From Anoxybacillus flavithermus (GTDB taxonomy: Bacteria > Bacillota > Bacilli > Bacillales > Anoxybacillaceae): DNA of 55,630 nucleotides. Under the pieces are notes generated by a model. That model had not been told where the DNA came from. It saw only the letters and a program-made list of their open reading frames with translations, and did no database searches. Positions 18,080-28,096 of this stretch are shown here, piece by piece (the first letter of the stretch is position 1; each line of letters starts with the position of its first letter). The stretch is from contig NZ_PEDM01000018.1 of the NCBI RefSeq assembly GCF_002742685.1, positions 1-55,630 of the forward strand, written 5' to 3'. A program made the translations under genes and the position numbers.

Positions 18080-18445
18080 ATGACTAAAGAACAAATCATT
18101 GAAGCGGTTAAAAATATGACTGTTTTAGAATTAAACGACTTAGTAAAAGCAATTGAAGAAGAATTTGGTGTAACTGCTGCTGCTCCTGTAGTAGTTGCTG
18201 GCGGTGCTGCTGCTGGTGCTGCTGTTGAAGAAAAAACTGAATTTGACGTTATCCTTGCGGATGGCGGCGCGCAAAAGATCAAAGTTATCAAAGTTGTACG
18301 CGAACTTACTGGTCTTGGCTTAAAAGAAGCAAAAGACTTAGTAGACAACACTCCAAAGCCAGTTAAAGAAGGCGTTTCTAAAGAAGAAGCTGAAGAAATC
18401 AAAGCGAAGCTTGAAGAAGCTGGCGCGAAAGTTGAAATCAAGTAA
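18080..18445 (+). CDS. rplL: Ribosomal protein bL12 (L7/L12)
   Basis: L12 dimers recruit and stimulate translational GTPases at the ribosomal stalk. The 121-residue acidic protein has an N-terminal dimerisation domain (about 1-33), an alanine/glycine-rich hinge ([16 protein letters not shown]) and the globular C-terminal domain with [23 protein letters not shown]. The spacing after rplJ is 45 nt, with TAAGGAGG upstream. A strong terminator follows. Confidence 0.96.
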   Translation: MTKEQIIEAVKNMTVLELNDLVKAIEEEFGVTAAAPVVVAGGAAAGAAVEEKTEFDVILADGGAQKIKVIKVVRELTGLGLKEAKDLVDNTPKPVKEGVSKEEAEEIKAKLEEAGAKVEIK

Positions 18446-18451
18446 TGATAT

Positions 18452-18484
18452 AAAAAAGCTCGCTCAAAGTGGCGAGCTTTTTTG
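18452..18484 (+). terminator. Intrinsic terminator after rplL
   Basis: GCTCGC (18458-18463) and GCGAGC (18472-18477) pair around an 8-nt loop, extended by A6 on the left and a T run on the right. It ends rplJ-rplL. Its T run overlaps the -35 of the next promoter. Confidence 0.88.
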
Positions 18485-18510
18485 TGTTTTTATGTGCATT
18501 CGTTTACAAT
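18482..18510 (+). promoter_or_regulatory. Probable promoter of the rsmC-like gene
   Basis: TTGTGT (18482-18487) and TACAAT (18505-18510) are 17 bp apart, placing the start near 18517, just before GAGGTG. It lies immediately after the rplL terminator. Confidence 0.5.
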
Positions 18511-18532
18511 AAAGGAAAGAGAGGTGAAAGTG

Positions 18533-19132
18533 ATGGGTGATCACTACTATACGGAGCGACCTGTTGTAGAAAGTAAGCCGTTTCAATGGACGTATACGTT
18601 GCGAGGTCATCAGTTTTTATTTACCGTTGATCAAGGTGTGTTTTCAAAAAAAGAAGTCGATTTCGGTTCTCGGCTACTAATTGAAACATTCGTGGAACCA
18701 GATGTGTATGGAAATATTCTTGATGTTGGTTGTGGATATGGACCAATCGGGTTGGCGCTAGCAAAAGATTTTCCACATCGAACCGTTCATATGATCGATG
18801 TAAATGAGCGAGCAATTGAGTTGGCCAAGAAAAATAAACAGCAAAATGGTATTGGAAATGCCTGTATTTACATAAGTAACTTATTTGACCGAGTAGAAGG
18901 GGTATTTGCATCGATCGTGACAAACCCACCGATTCGTGCCGGAAAAGCAGTTGTTCATTCCATTTTTGAGCAAAGTGCAAACTATTTGCTTCCGGGTGGT
19001 CAACTATGGGTTGTTATTCAAAAGAAACAAGGGGCTCCATCCGCTTTAGAAAAGTTAAAAATGATTTTTGATGAAGTTGATGTTGTGGAAAAGAAAAAAG
19101 GTTACTTCATTATTCGGGCACAAAAAGCTTGA
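18533..19132 (+). CDS. ybxB: YbxB, RsmC-like class I SAM-dependent methyltransferase
   Basis: The 199-residue protein resembles the C-terminal catalytic half of 16S rRNA guanine-N2 methyltransferases of the RsmC/RsmD type. It has a SAM-binding motif NILDVGCGYGPIGLALA near 61-77, an acidic motif MIDVNERA near 88-95 and the NPPIRAGK motif typical of guanine-N2/adenine methylation. The exact target nucleotide is inferred only. The ATG at 18533 gives MGDHYYTERP, matching the Bacillus form, with GAGGTG upstream. Confidence 0.88.
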   Translation: MGDHYYTERPVVESKPFQWTYTLRGHQFLFTVDQGVFSKKEVDFGSRLLIETFVEPDVYGNILDVGCGYGPIGLALAKDFPHRTVHMIDVNERAIELAKKNKQQNGIGNACIYISNLFDRVEGVFASIVTNPPIRAGKAVVHSIFEQSANYLLPGGQLWVVIQKKQGAPSALEKLKMIFDEVDVVEKKKGYFIIRAQKA

Positions 19133-19187
19133 CGCCTAATTTTGTGTATGATACCATTATAAAATGCTAAATGTGTATTTTTTTTAG

Positions 19188-19216
19188 TTTACGTATGCTG
19201 TGTATGTATGTATAAT
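19188..19216 (+). promoter_or_regulatory. Promoter of rpoB-rpoC
   Basis: TTTACG (19188-19193) with a perfect TATAAT (19211-19216) at 17-bp spacing. A further TATAAT (19247-19252) lacks a good -35. The leader before rpoB is about 115 nt. Confidence 0.65.
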
Positions 19217-19264
19217 TTTAGTTTTAAAGGAAAAACTTATAAAATATATAATAGGTCAAACATG

Positions 19265-19295
19265 TGGTTTTCTTATAAGAAACCATTTCTTTTTT
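19265..19295 (+). other. AT-rich hairpin with T-tract in the rpoB leader
   Basis: TGGTTT (19265-19270) pairs with AAACCA (19280-19285) around an AT-rich loop that itself contains a self-complementary stretch. A T-rich run follows at 19286-19295. It is a possible weak attenuator upstream of rpoB; the stem is short and the case is modest. Confidence 0.4.
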
Positions 19296-19339
19296 GTCTG
19301 ATGACAAGTTATTAATGTTTGATTTGAGGGGTGAATCAG

Positions 19340-22300
19340 TTGACAGGTCAACTAGTTCAATACGGACGACACCGCCAACGAAGAAGTTATGCGCGCATTA
19401 GTGAAGTGTTAGAACTACCAAACTTAATCGAAATTCAAACTTCTTCTTATCAGTGGTTTCTCGACGAAGGATTGCGTGAAATGTTTCAAGATATTTCACC
19501 GATCGAAGATTTTACAGGAAATTTGTCACTAGAATTTATTGATTACAGCTTAGGAGAACCGAAGTACTCTGTCGAAGAGTCAAAAGAACGCGATGTTACA
19601 TACGCAGCGCCGCTTCGGGTCAAAGTGCGCCTAATCAATAAAGAAACAGGTGAAGTAAAAGAACAAGATGTGTTTATGGGGGACTTCCCATTAATGACAG
19701 AAACGGGCACATTCATTATCAATGGTGCTGAACGTGTTATCGTTTCTCAGCTTGTTCGTTCACCGAGCGTATATTACAGCGGAAAAGTAGATAAAAACGG
19801 AAAACGTGGGTTTACGGCTACTGTCATTCCGAACCGCGGTGCATGGCTCGAATACGAAACAGACGCAAAAGACGTTGTGTATGTTCGCATTGATCGTACG
19901 CGTAAGTTACCTGTAACCGTGTTATTGCGAGCGTTAGGTTTTGGCTCAGACCAAGAGATTGTCGATTTACTTGGTGATAACGAGTATATTCGTAATACGT
20001 TAGAAAAAGACAATACGGAAAGTACAGAAAAAGCATTGCTTGAAATTTATGAACGGTTACGTCCAGGGGAGCCGCCTACCGTTGAAAACGCAAAAAGTTT
20101 GTTGATCTCTCGTTTCTTTGATCCAAAACGATATGATTTAGCAAGCGTTGGTCGTTATAAAATCAACAAAAAGCTCCATATTAAAAACCGTTTATTCGGT
20201 CAACGTTTAGCAGAAACACTCGTTCATCCGGAAACGGGTGAAGTGATTGCTGAAAAAGGAACGGTTCTCGATCGGAGAACGCTCGACCGCATTTTACCTG
20301 AGCTTGAAAAAGGGATCGGTATACGTAAATACCAACCGCTTGGGGGCGTTGTCGAAGATGAGTTTGCTTTGCAAGCAATCAAAATTTATGCTCCAAACGA
20401 TCCAGATGGCGAAAAAGTCATCACAGTCATTAGTAATGGATATATTCCAGAAACAGTAAAACATATTACACCTGCAGATATTATTGCATCTATTAGCTAC
20501 TTCTTTAACTTGTTGCATGGCGTTGGTGATACAGACGATATCGACCATTTAGGAAATCGTCGACTCCGTTCTGTTGGGGAGTTGTTGCAAAATCAGTTCC
20601 GAATTGGTCTTTCGCGCATGGAGCGCGTTGTTCGTGAACGGATGTCCATTCAAGATACAAACACAATTACACCACAGCAACTCATTAACATTCGTCCGGT
20701 CATTGCGGCTATTAAAGAGTTTTTCGGAAGCTCACAATTATCACAATTCATGGACCAGACAAACCCGCTTGCAGAATTGACACATAAGCGTCGTCTCTCT
20801 GCGCTTGGTCCTGGCGGTTTAACGCGTGAACGTGCTGGTTTTGAAGTGCGTGACGTTCACTATTCGCACTATGGCCGCATGTGTCCGATTGAAACGCCAG
20901 AAGGTCCGAACATCGGATTAATTAACTCGCTTTCGACATACGCGAAAGTGAATAAATTCGGCTTTATTGAAACGCCTTATCGTCGTGTTGATCCTGAGAC
21001 AGGAAAAGTAACGAATCAAATTGACTATTTAACAGCGGATGAAGAAGATAACTACGTTGTTGCCCAAGCAAACGTTCCAATTGCAGAAGATGGAACATTT
21101 TTGGAAGAAAATGTTGTTGCTCGTTTCCGTGGTGAAAACATTGTTGTTAAGCGAGATCGCGTTGACTATGTAGACGTTTCACCAAAGCAAGTTGTATCCG
21201 TAGCGACGGCTTGCATCCCATTCTTAGAAAACGATGACTCAAACCGTGCGCTTATGGGTGCCAACATGCAACGTCAAGCTGTTCCACTGATGCAACCGGA
21301 AGCTCCAATCGTTGGTACAGGAATGGAGTATGTCGCAGCGAAAGACTCTGGTGCTGCAGTCATTTGTAAGCATCGTGGAATTGTTGAACGAGTCGAAGCG
21401 AAAGAAATTTGGGTGCGCCGTTTAATTGAAGTCGATGGAAAAGAAGTCAAAGGTGATTTAGATAAATATCGTTTATTGAAGTTTGTTCGTTCAAACCAAG
21501 GAACGTGCTACAATCAACGCCCGATTGTCAAAGCGGGTGACATTGTAGAGAAAGGCGAGATTTTAGCTGACGGTCCATCGATGGAAAAAGGGGAGTTAGC
21601 GCTTGGTCGCAACGTGCTTGTTGCGTTCATGACATGGGATGGATACAACTACGAAGACGCGATTATTATGAGCGAGCGTCTTGTAAAAGACGATGTGTAT
21701 ACATCCATTCATATTGAGGAATATGAATCCGAAGCGCGCGACACGAAGCTCGGTCCAGAAGAAATTACGCGCGATATTCCAAACGTCGGTGAAGATGCAC
21801 TTCGCAACTTAGATGAACGAGGTATTGTACGCATCGGTGCAGAAGTGAAAGATGGAGACTTGCTTGTCGGTAAAGTTACTCCAAAAGGTGTTACTGAGTT
21901 AACTGCTGAAGAGCGCTTGTTGCACGCTATCTTTGGCGAGAAAGCACGCGAAGTTCGAGATACTTCTTTACGTGTACCGCACGGTGGAGGTGGAATTGTC
22001 CTCGATGTCAAAGTGTTTACTCGCGAAGACGGCGATGAGCTGCCACCAGGTGTAAATCAACTTGTTCGTGTGTACATTGTACAAAAACGGAAAATTTCCG
22101 AAGGTGACAAAATGGCAGGACGCCACGGAAATAAAGGGGTTATTTCCCGTATTTTGCCTGAAGAAGATATGCCGTTTTTACCAGATGGTACACCAGTTGA
22201 TATTATGTTAAACCCGTTGGGCGTACCTTCGCGTATGAACATCGGGCAAGTACTCGAGTTGCATCTCGGAATGGCAGCAAGAAAGTTAGGTCTTCATGTT

Positions 22301-22900
22301 GCTTCGCCTGTATTTGACGGTGCTCGTGAAGAAGATGTATGGGCGACGTTAGAAGAAGCAGGAATGGCGCGTGATGCGAAAACAGTTTTATACGATGGAC
22401 GCACTGGAGAGCCGTTTGATAATCGAGTTTCTGTCGGCATTATGTACATGATTAAGCTTGCGCACATGGTTGACGATAAATTGCATGCTCGTTCGACAGG
22501 TCCGTACTCGCTTGTGACGCAACAACCACTTGGTGGAAAAGCGCAGTTTGGTGGTCAGCGTTTCGGTGAGATGGAAGTATGGGCGCTTGAAGCATACGGT
22601 GCAGCTTATACGTTACAAGAAATTTTAACTGTCAAATCAGACGATGTAGTTGGCCGTGTGAAAACATATGAAGCGATCGTAAAAGGCGAAAACGTTCCAG
22701 AACCAGGCGTTCCTGAATCGTTTAAAGTATTAATTAAAGAGTTACAAAGCTTAGGTATGGACGTAACAGTTTTATCAAGTGATGAAAAAGAAATTAGTAT
22801 GGAAAACTTCGGGGAAGATGATGACGTTCAACCAGTTGACATCATCCCACCTACAGATGAGTCAGCCAAAGAAGATGAAGGCGTTGTTGTAAAAGAATAG
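19340..22900 (+). CDS. rpoB: RNA polymerase beta subunit
   Basis: RpoB forms half of the RNA polymerase active-site cleft. The 1186-residue protein starts [20 protein letters not shown]. It contains the rifampicin-pocket region around [20 protein letters not shown] with no resistance-type change visible, the [14 protein letters not shown] motif, and the C-terminal [23 protein letters not shown]. The TTG at 19340 is chosen: GAGGGGTG lies 6 nt upstream and the N-terminus then matches Bacillus; the in-frame GTG at 19331 lies within the SD. The acidic C-terminal tail is slightly shorter than in B. subtilis. Co-transcribed with rpoC. Confidence 0.97.
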   Translation: MTGQLVQYGRHRQRRSYARISEVLELPNLIEIQTSSYQWFLDEGLREMFQDISPIEDFTGNLSLEFIDYSLGEPKYSVEESKERDVTYAAPLRVKVRLINKETGEVKEQDVFMGDFPLMTETGTFIINGAERVIVSQLVRSPSVYYSGKVDKNGKRGFTATVIPNRGAWLEYETDAKDVVYVRIDRTRKLPVTVLLRALGFGSDQEIVDLLGDNEYIRNTLEKDNTESTEKALLEIYERLRPGEPPTVENAKSLLISRFFDPKRYDLASVGRYKINKKLHIKNRLFGQRLAETLVHPETGEVIAEKGTVLDRRTLDRILPELEKGIGIRKYQPLGGVVEDEFALQAIKIYAPNDPDGEKVITVISNGYIPETVKHITPADIIASISYFFNLLHGVGDTDDIDHLGNRRLRSVGELLQNQFRIGLSRMERVVRERMSIQDTNTITPQQLINIRPVIAAIKEFFGSSQLSQFMDQTNPLAELTHKRRLSALGPGGLTRERAGFEVRDVHYSHYGRMCPIETPEGPNIGLINSLSTYAKVNKFGFIETPYRRVDPETGKVTNQIDYLTADEEDNYVVAQANVPIAEDGTFLEENVVARFRGENIVVKRDRVDYVDVSPKQVVSVATACIPFLENDDSNRALMGANMQRQAVPLMQPEAPIVGTGMEYVAAKDSGAAVICKHRGIVERVEAKEIWVRRLIEVDGKEVKGDLDKYRLLKFVRSNQGTCYNQRPIVKAGDIVEKGEILADGPSMEKGELALGRNVLVAFMTWDGYNYEDAIIMSERLVKDDVYTSIHIEEYESEARDTKLGPEEITRDIPNVGEDALRNLDERGIVRIGAEVKDGDLLVGKVTPKGVTELTAEERLLHAIFGEKAREVRDTSLRVPHGGGGIVLDVKVFTREDGDELPPGVNQLVRVYIVQKRKISEGDKMAGRHGNKGVISRILPEEDMPFLPDGTPVDIMLNPLGVPSRMNIGQVLELHLGMAARKLGLHVASPVFDGAREEDVWATLEEAGMARDAKTVLYDGRTGEPFDNRVSVGIMYMIKLAHMVDDKLHARSTGPYSLVTQQPLGGKAQFGGQRFGEMEVWALEAYGAAYTLQEILTVKSDDVVGRVKTYEAIVKGENVPEPGVPESFKVLIKELQSLGMDVTVLSSDEKEISMENFGEDDDVQPVDIIPPTDESAKEDEGVVVKE

Positions 22901-22949
22901 TGTGTTGACATAAGGGTAAAACCTGGATATTAAAAGGGAGGTAGGCCCC

Positions 22950-25900
22950 TTGTTAGATGTAAATAAGTTTGAATATATGAAGATCGGACTCGCTTCACCC
23001 GAGAAAATTCGTTCTTGGTCGTATGGTGAAGTTAAAAAACCAGAAACGATTAACTATCGAACATTAAAGCCAGAAAAAGATGGCCTGTTTTGCGAACGTA
23101 TTTTTGGTCCGACAAAAGACTGGGAATGTCATTGCGGAAAGTATAAGCGCGTTCGTTATAAAGGTGTCGTTTGTGACCGATGCGGTGTCGAAGTCACACG
23201 CGCAAAAGTTCGCCGTGAGCGCATGGGTCATATTGAACTAGCAGCCCCTGTTTCACATATTTGGTACTTTAAAGGAATTCCTAGCCGCATGGGACTTGTC
23301 TTAGACATGTCCCCTCGCGCGCTAGAGGAAGTCATTTACTTTGCATCTTACGTTGTGACCGATCCAGGCGATACGCCGCTAGAAAAGAAACAGTTACTCT
23401 CTGAAAAAGAATATCGCGCGTATCGCGAGAAGTATGGAAATTCGTTCCAAGCTTCAATGGGTGCGGAAGCGATTAAAAAATTGTTACAAGACATCGACCT
23501 TGAAAAAGAAGTAGAAACGTTAAAAGAGGAATTGAAAACAGCACAAGGGCAGCGTCGTGCCCGTACAATTAAGCGCCTTGAAGTGCTTGAAGCGTTCCGT
23601 AACTCTGGCAACGATCCGTCTTGGATGATATTAGATGTTTTACCGGTTATCCCACCGGAGTTGCGTCCGATGGTACAGTTAGACGGTGGACGTTTTGCGA
23701 CATCTGACTTAAACGATTTATATCGTCGAGTCATTAACCGGAACAATCGTTTAAAGCGTCTATTAGACCTTGGAGCGCCGAACATTATTGTTCAAAACGA
23801 AAAACGAATGCTTCAAGAAGCTGTCGATGCGCTAATTGATAACGGTCGTCGTGGCCGCCCGGTCACAGGACCAGGAAATCGTCCACTTAAATCGCTTTCT
23901 CATATGTTAAAAGGAAAGCAAGGTCGTTTCCGTCAAAACTTGCTCGGTAAGCGCGTTGACTATTCTGGTCGTTCGGTAATCGTTGTCGGCCCGAACTTAA
24001 AAATGTATCAATGCGGCTTGCCAAAAGAAATGGCGCTTGAGTTGTTTAAACCGTTCGTTATGAAAGAATTAGTAGAACGCGGCTTAGCGCACAACATTAA
24101 AAGCGCGAAGCGGAAAATTGAGCGCGTTCACCCAGAAGTTTGGGATGTTTTAGAGTCTGTCATTAAAGAGCATCCGGTGTTATTAAACCGCGCACCAACG
24201 CTTCACCGTCTTGGTATTCAAGCTTTCGAGCCGACGCTTGTAGAAGGGCGTGCGATCCGATTACATCCACTTGTATGTACGGCGTACAATGCGGACTTCG
24301 ACGGTGACCAAATGGCTGTGCACGTACCGCTTTCGGCAGAAGCGCAGGCAGAAGCACGTCTACTTATGCTCGCAGCACAAAATATTTTGAACCCGAAAGA
24401 TGGAAAGCCAGTCGTTACGCCTTCACAAGACATGGTTTTAGGAAACTACTATTTAACGATGGAACGTGAAGGTGCAGTCGGAGAAGGAATGGTATTTAAA
24501 GATACGGACGAGGCGTTGTTAGCTTACCATAATGGTTATGTTCATTTGCATACACGCATCGCTGTTCATGCCGGTTCGTTGAAAAACGAAACGTTTACAG
24601 AAGAGCAAAACAATAAATTGCTTATCACAACAGTTGGAAAGTTAATCTTCAATGAGATTTTGCCGAAGTCATTCCCGTATATTAATGAACCGACGCAAGA
24701 AAACATTGAAGAACGAACACCAGATAAGTATTTCTTAGATAAAGGTGTGAACGTGAAAGAAGAAATCTGTAAGCGTGCACTCGTTCCACCATTTAAGAAA
24801 AAAATTCTCGGTAATATCATCGCGGAAGTCTTTAAACGTTTCAAAATTACAGAAACGTCTAAAATGCTTGACCGCATGAAAGATCTTGGCTTTAAATACT
24901 CAACAAAAGCTGGTATTACAATTGGTGTAGCCGACATCGTTGTCTTGCCTGAAAAACAAGAAATTTTAGAAGAAGCACAAGCAAAAGTTGATACGGTATT
25001 AAAGCAATTTAGACGCGGTTTGATTACTGATGAAGAACGTTATGAGCGCGTTATTTCGATTTGGAGTGCAGCGAAAGACAAAATTCAAGGTCGCTTAATG
25101 GAGTCGCTTGATAAGCGAAATCCAATTTTCATGATGAGTGACTCTGGAGCCCGCGGTAACGCGTCGAACTTTACGCAACTTGCAGGTATGCGCGGATTAA
25201 TGGCGAACCCAGCTGGACGTATTATCGAGCTTCCGATTAAATCTTCGTTCCGTGAAGGTTTAACCGTACTTGAGTACTTCATTTCAACCCACGGGGCACG
25301 TAAAGGTCTTGCGGATACAGCGTTAAAAACAGCAGACTCTGGTTATTTAACACGTCGTCTCGTTGATGTTGCACAAGACGTCATTATTCGTGAGGATGAT
25401 TGTGGCACAGATCGTGGTACGTTGATCCGTGCGTTAAAAGACGGTACAGAAGTGATCGTGAAGCTTGAAGATCGTCTCATTGGACGTTATGCACGTAAGA
25501 CGGTGAAACATCCGGAAACGGGCGAAGTGCTCGTGCGTGAAAATGAAATGATTACAGAAGACATTGCGACCGCGATTGTCAAAGCAGGTATTGAAGAAGT
25601 ATGGATTCGTTCGGCGTTTACATGTAACACCCGTCATGGTGTATGTAAAAAATGTTATGGACGCAACTTGGCAACAGGTGCGGAAGTTGAAGTTGGTGAA
25701 GCGGTCGGTATTATCGCAGCCCAATCGATCGGTGAGCCGGGCACACAGCTTACAATGCGTACGTTCCACACAGGTGGGGTAGCAGGAGACGATATCACAC
25801 AAGGTTTACCGCGCGTACAAGAGTTATTTGAAGCACGTAATCCAAAAGGTCAAGCCGTCATTTCAGAAATTGATGGTGTTGTTGTGGCGATTAACGAAAC

Positions 25901-26549
25901 GCGTGATCGTCAACGTGAAATTGTTATTCAAGGTGAAGTCGAGACACGTATGTATACAGCCCCTTATAGTGCCCGCTTGAAAGTGCAAGAAGGGCAGAAA
26001 GTTGAGCGTGGTCAAGAATTAACAGAAGGCTCGATCGACCCGAAAGAGTTGTTGAGAGTCAAAGATATGAACGCTGTACAAGAATACTTGTTGCGCGAAG
26101 TACAAAAAGTGTACCGCATGCAAGGGGTAGAAATTAGCGATAAACATATCGAAGTTATGGTCCGTCAAATGCTCCGAAAAGTGCGCGTCATTGACGCGGG
26201 CGATACAGACTTGTTGCCTGGCACATTGCTTGATATCCATCAATTCACAGATGCGAACGCAAAAGTGTTGATGGAAGGCAAACGTCCAGCGACAGCTCGC
26301 CCAGTATTACTTGGAATTACGAAGGCATCGCTTGAAACAGATTCGTTCTTGTCTGCGGCTTCATTCCAAGAGACAACGCGCGTCTTAACGGATGCAGCAA
26401 TTAAAGGAAAACGTGACGAGTTACTTGGATTAAAAGAAAACGTCATTATCGGTAAACTTGTTCCAGCGGGAACAGGCATGGCTCGTTACCGCAAAGTAAA
26501 GCCGGTAATTAAAACAACAAAAGACGAGGATGCTGTTACAACGAAATGA
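22950..26549 (+). CDS. rpoC: RNA polymerase beta' subunit
   Basis: RpoC carries the catalytic magnesium site. The 1199-residue protein has the N-terminal zinc ribbon ([20 protein letters not shown]), the absolutely conserved NADFDGD catalytic triad near residue 449, the rim helices and a second zinc site in the C-terminal half (CGTDRG, then [13 protein letters not shown]). Start is TTG at 22950, after AGGGAGG, giving [10 protein letters not shown] as in Bacillus. It begins 49 nt after rpoB. Length equals the B. subtilis protein. Confidence 0.97.
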   Translation: MLDVNKFEYMKIGLASPEKIRSWSYGEVKKPETINYRTLKPEKDGLFCERIFGPTKDWECHCGKYKRVRYKGVVCDRCGVEVTRAKVRRERMGHIELAAPVSHIWYFKGIPSRMGLVLDMSPRALEEVIYFASYVVTDPGDTPLEKKQLLSEKEYRAYREKYGNSFQASMGAEAIKKLLQDIDLEKEVETLKEELKTAQGQRRARTIKRLEVLEAFRNSGNDPSWMILDVLPVIPPELRPMVQLDGGRFATSDLNDLYRRVINRNNRLKRLLDLGAPNIIVQNEKRMLQEAVDALIDNGRRGRPVTGPGNRPLKSLSHMLKGKQGRFRQNLLGKRVDYSGRSVIVVGPNLKMYQCGLPKEMALELFKPFVMKELVERGLAHNIKSAKRKIERVHPEVWDVLESVIKEHPVLLNRAPTLHRLGIQAFEPTLVEGRAIRLHPLVCTAYNADFDGDQMAVHVPLSAEAQAEARLLMLAAQNILNPKDGKPVVTPSQDMVLGNYYLTMEREGAVGEGMVFKDTDEALLAYHNGYVHLHTRIAVHAGSLKNETFTEEQNNKLLITTVGKLIFNEILPKSFPYINEPTQENIEERTPDKYFLDKGVNVKEEICKRALVPPFKKKILGNIIAEVFKRFKITETSKMLDRMKDLGFKYSTKAGITIGVADIVVLPEKQEILEEAQAKVDTVLKQFRRGLITDEERYERVISIWSAAKDKIQGRLMESLDKRNPIFMMSDSGARGNASNFTQLAGMRGLMANPAGRIIELPIKSSFREGLTVLEYFISTHGARKGLADTALKTADSGYLTRRLVDVAQDVIIREDDCGTDRGTLIRALKDGTEVIVKLEDRLIGRYARKTVKHPETGEVLVRENEMITEDIATAIVKAGIEEVWIRSAFTCNTRHGVCKKCYGRNLATGAEVEVGEAVGIIAAQSIGEPGTQLTMRTFHTGGVAGDDITQGLPRVQELFEARNPKGQAVISEIDGVVVAINETRDRQREIVIQGEVETRMYTAPYSARLKVQEGQKVERGQELTEGSIDPKELLRVKDMNAVQEYLLREVQKVYRMQGVEISDKHIEVMVRQMLRKVRVIDAGDTDLLPGTLLDIHQFTDANAKVLMEGKRPATARPVLLGITKASLETDSFLSAASFQETTRVLTDAAIKGKRDELLGLKENVIIGKLVPAGTGMARYRKVKPVIKTTKDEDAVTTK

Positions 26550-26556
26550 TGATGAT

Positions 26557-26587
26557 CCTGTTGCTAGCTCTGTTTGCTAGCAACAGG
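26557..26587 (+). other. 12-bp perfect hairpin after rpoC without a T-tract
   Basis: CCTGTTGCTAGC (26557-26568) and GCTAGCAACAGG (26576-26587) pair perfectly around a 7-nt loop just after the rpoC stop. The downstream sequence is A-rich rather than T-rich on the plus strand, and the minus strand also lacks a following T run. It is not a canonical intrinsic terminator and could be an RNA stability or processing element. The promoter of the next gene begins 15 bp later. Confidence 0.75.
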
Positions 26588-26601
26588 TCAAAAAATAATA
26601 G

Positions 26602-26630
26602 TTGACACAGCACTCAGAAAGTGATAGTAT
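26602..26630 (+). promoter_or_regulatory. Promoter of the L7Ae-like gene and str operon
   Basis: A perfect TTGACA (26602-26607) is followed at 17 bp by TAGTAT (26625-26630). An overlapping TATAAC begins at 26628. The start would be near 26637. It probably drives the L7Ae-family gene, rpsL, rpsG and fusA. Confidence 0.75.
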
Positions 26631-26674
26631 AACAAAGGTGTTCCGAAAACCTGTCACTTTGGAGGATATGTTAC

Positions 26675-26923
26675 ATGTCTTATGAAAAAGTCGCACAGGC
26701 GAAACAGATTATTGTAGGAACGAAACAAACAGTACGTGCTCTGAAAGATGGGAACGTTAAAGAGGTAGTCATTGCTGAAGATGCTGACGTAGCTGTGATT
26801 GAAAAAGTCATAAAAGCAGCGAACGATCGAAACGTTCCAATTGTAAAAGTCGATTCAACGAAAAAGCTTGGAAAAGCATGTGGGATTGACGTAGGAGCTG
26901 CAACTGTTGCGATTATTCGTTAA
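26675..26923 (+). CDS. rplGB: YbxF, L7Ae-family K-turn-binding ribosomal protein-like
   Basis: The 82-residue protein is a compact L7Ae/L30e/S12e-type fold, whose Bacillus members bind kink-turn RNA. It has the family pattern [24 protein letters not shown] near the N-terminus and [28 protein letters not shown] at the C-terminus. ATG follows GGAGGATATG. It sits between rpoC and rpsL, as in B. subtilis. K-turn binding is known for the family; the partner RNA in this organism is not shown by the sequence. Confidence 0.9.
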   Translation: MSYEKVAQAKQIIVGTKQTVRALKDGNVKEVVIAEDADVAVIEKVIKAANDRNVPIVKVDSTKKLGKACGIDVGAATVAIIR

Positions 26924-26945
26924 AAACTGTTTTTGTGGGTTACTA

Positions 26946-26962
26946 CAAAAACTTTGTTTTTG
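26946..26962 (+). other. AT-rich hairpin in the rpsL leader
   Basis: CAAAAAC (26946-26952) and GTTTTTG (26956-26962) form a 7-bp stem with a 3-nt loop between the L7Ae-like gene and rpsL. It may be a weak attenuator or incidental. No regulator is recognised. Confidence 0.35.
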
Positions 26963-27024
26963 CATAAAAATGAGCCACCTGGATGTGTGGGCTTGAATTT
27001 GATTGTGAAGGGAGGAAATTTACC

Positions 27025-27447
27025 ATGCCTACAATTAACCAGCTTGTACGTAAAGGTCGTACAAAAAAGGTAGTGAAATCTAAATCACCTGCGTTAAATA
27101 AAGGGTATAACAGCTTCAAAAAAGTTCAAACAACTGTTTACTCTCCGCAAAAACGTGGAGTATGTACACGTGTAGGTACAATGACACCAAAGAAGCCAAA
27201 CTCTGCGCTTCGTAAATATGCCCGTGTACGTTTATCTAACGGTATCGAGGTAACTGCATACATCCCAGGTATCGGTCACAACTTACAAGAACACAGCGTT
27301 GTATTAATTCGCGGTGGACGTGTAAAAGACTTACCAGGGGTACGTTACCACATCGTCCGCGGTGCTTTAGATACAGCAGGTGTAGCGAACCGTATGCAAG
27401 GTCGTTCTAAATACGGTGCGAAAAAACCAAAAGCAGCTAAGAAATAA
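27025..27447 (+). CDS. rpsL: Ribosomal protein uS12
   Basis: S12 sits at the decoding centre and controls accuracy. The 140-residue protein starts [16 protein letters not shown] and has the streptomycin-related segments [11 protein letters not shown] and [12 protein letters not shown] in wild-type form (both key lysines present). The ATG at 27025 follows AAGGGAGG; an upstream in-frame ATG lies in the leader. Start of the rpsL-rpsG-fusA order typical of the str operon. Confidence 0.97.
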   Translation: MPTINQLVRKGRTKKVVKSKSPALNKGYNSFKKVQTTVYSPQKRGVCTRVGTMTPKKPNSALRKYARVRLSNGIEVTAYIPGIGHNLQEHSVVLIRGGRVKDLPGVRYHIVRGALDTAGVANRMQGRSKYGAKKPKAAKK

Positions 27448-27467
27448 TATTCGACATCTTTTGTTGA

Positions 27468-27962
<495 letters not shown>

Positions 27963-27981
27963 TTTTTTCGTTAAATTAAGA

Positions 27982-28038
27982 ATAGGTGAGAGCGATGCGG
28001 TTGAAACTAAAAAGGCATGCCCATCGCTCATTCGCCTA
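27982..28038 (+). other. Extended stem-loop between rpsG and fusA
   Basis: GAGCGATG (27990-27997) and CATCGCTC (28022-28029) form an 8-bp perfect stem. Flanking ATAGG and CCTAT extend it across an internal loop, and a palindromic GGCATGCC lies at the end of the loop region (28014-28021). No T-tract follows. It is a possible operon-internal regulatory or processing element. Confidence 0.65.
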
Positions 28039-28096
28039 TATTCCTATATGCAAATAAAATTACGATACTTCATTTAAGGAAGGAGAAAAAATCCAT

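Noticed and set aside
20760-20830. Rifampicin-resistance change in rpoB
   Set aside because: The [21 protein letters not shown] region reads as wild type.
22905-22933. TTGACA with TATTAA at 17 bp before rpoC
   Set aside because: The -35 is perfect and spacing ideal, but the predicted start near 22940 lies inside the rpoC SD, so the transcript would lose its ribosome-binding site. Probably chance.
23348-23785. 145-codon minus-strand frame inside rpoC
   Set aside because: It is antisense to a fully conserved part of rpoC, has no SD or recognisable motif, and looks like a codon-bias shadow. Other antisense frames in rpoB, rplL, tuf and fusA were rejected for the same reason.
27170-27370. Streptomycin-resistance changes in rpsL
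   Set aside because: Both key lysines in [11 protein letters not shown] and [12 protein letters not shown] are present.
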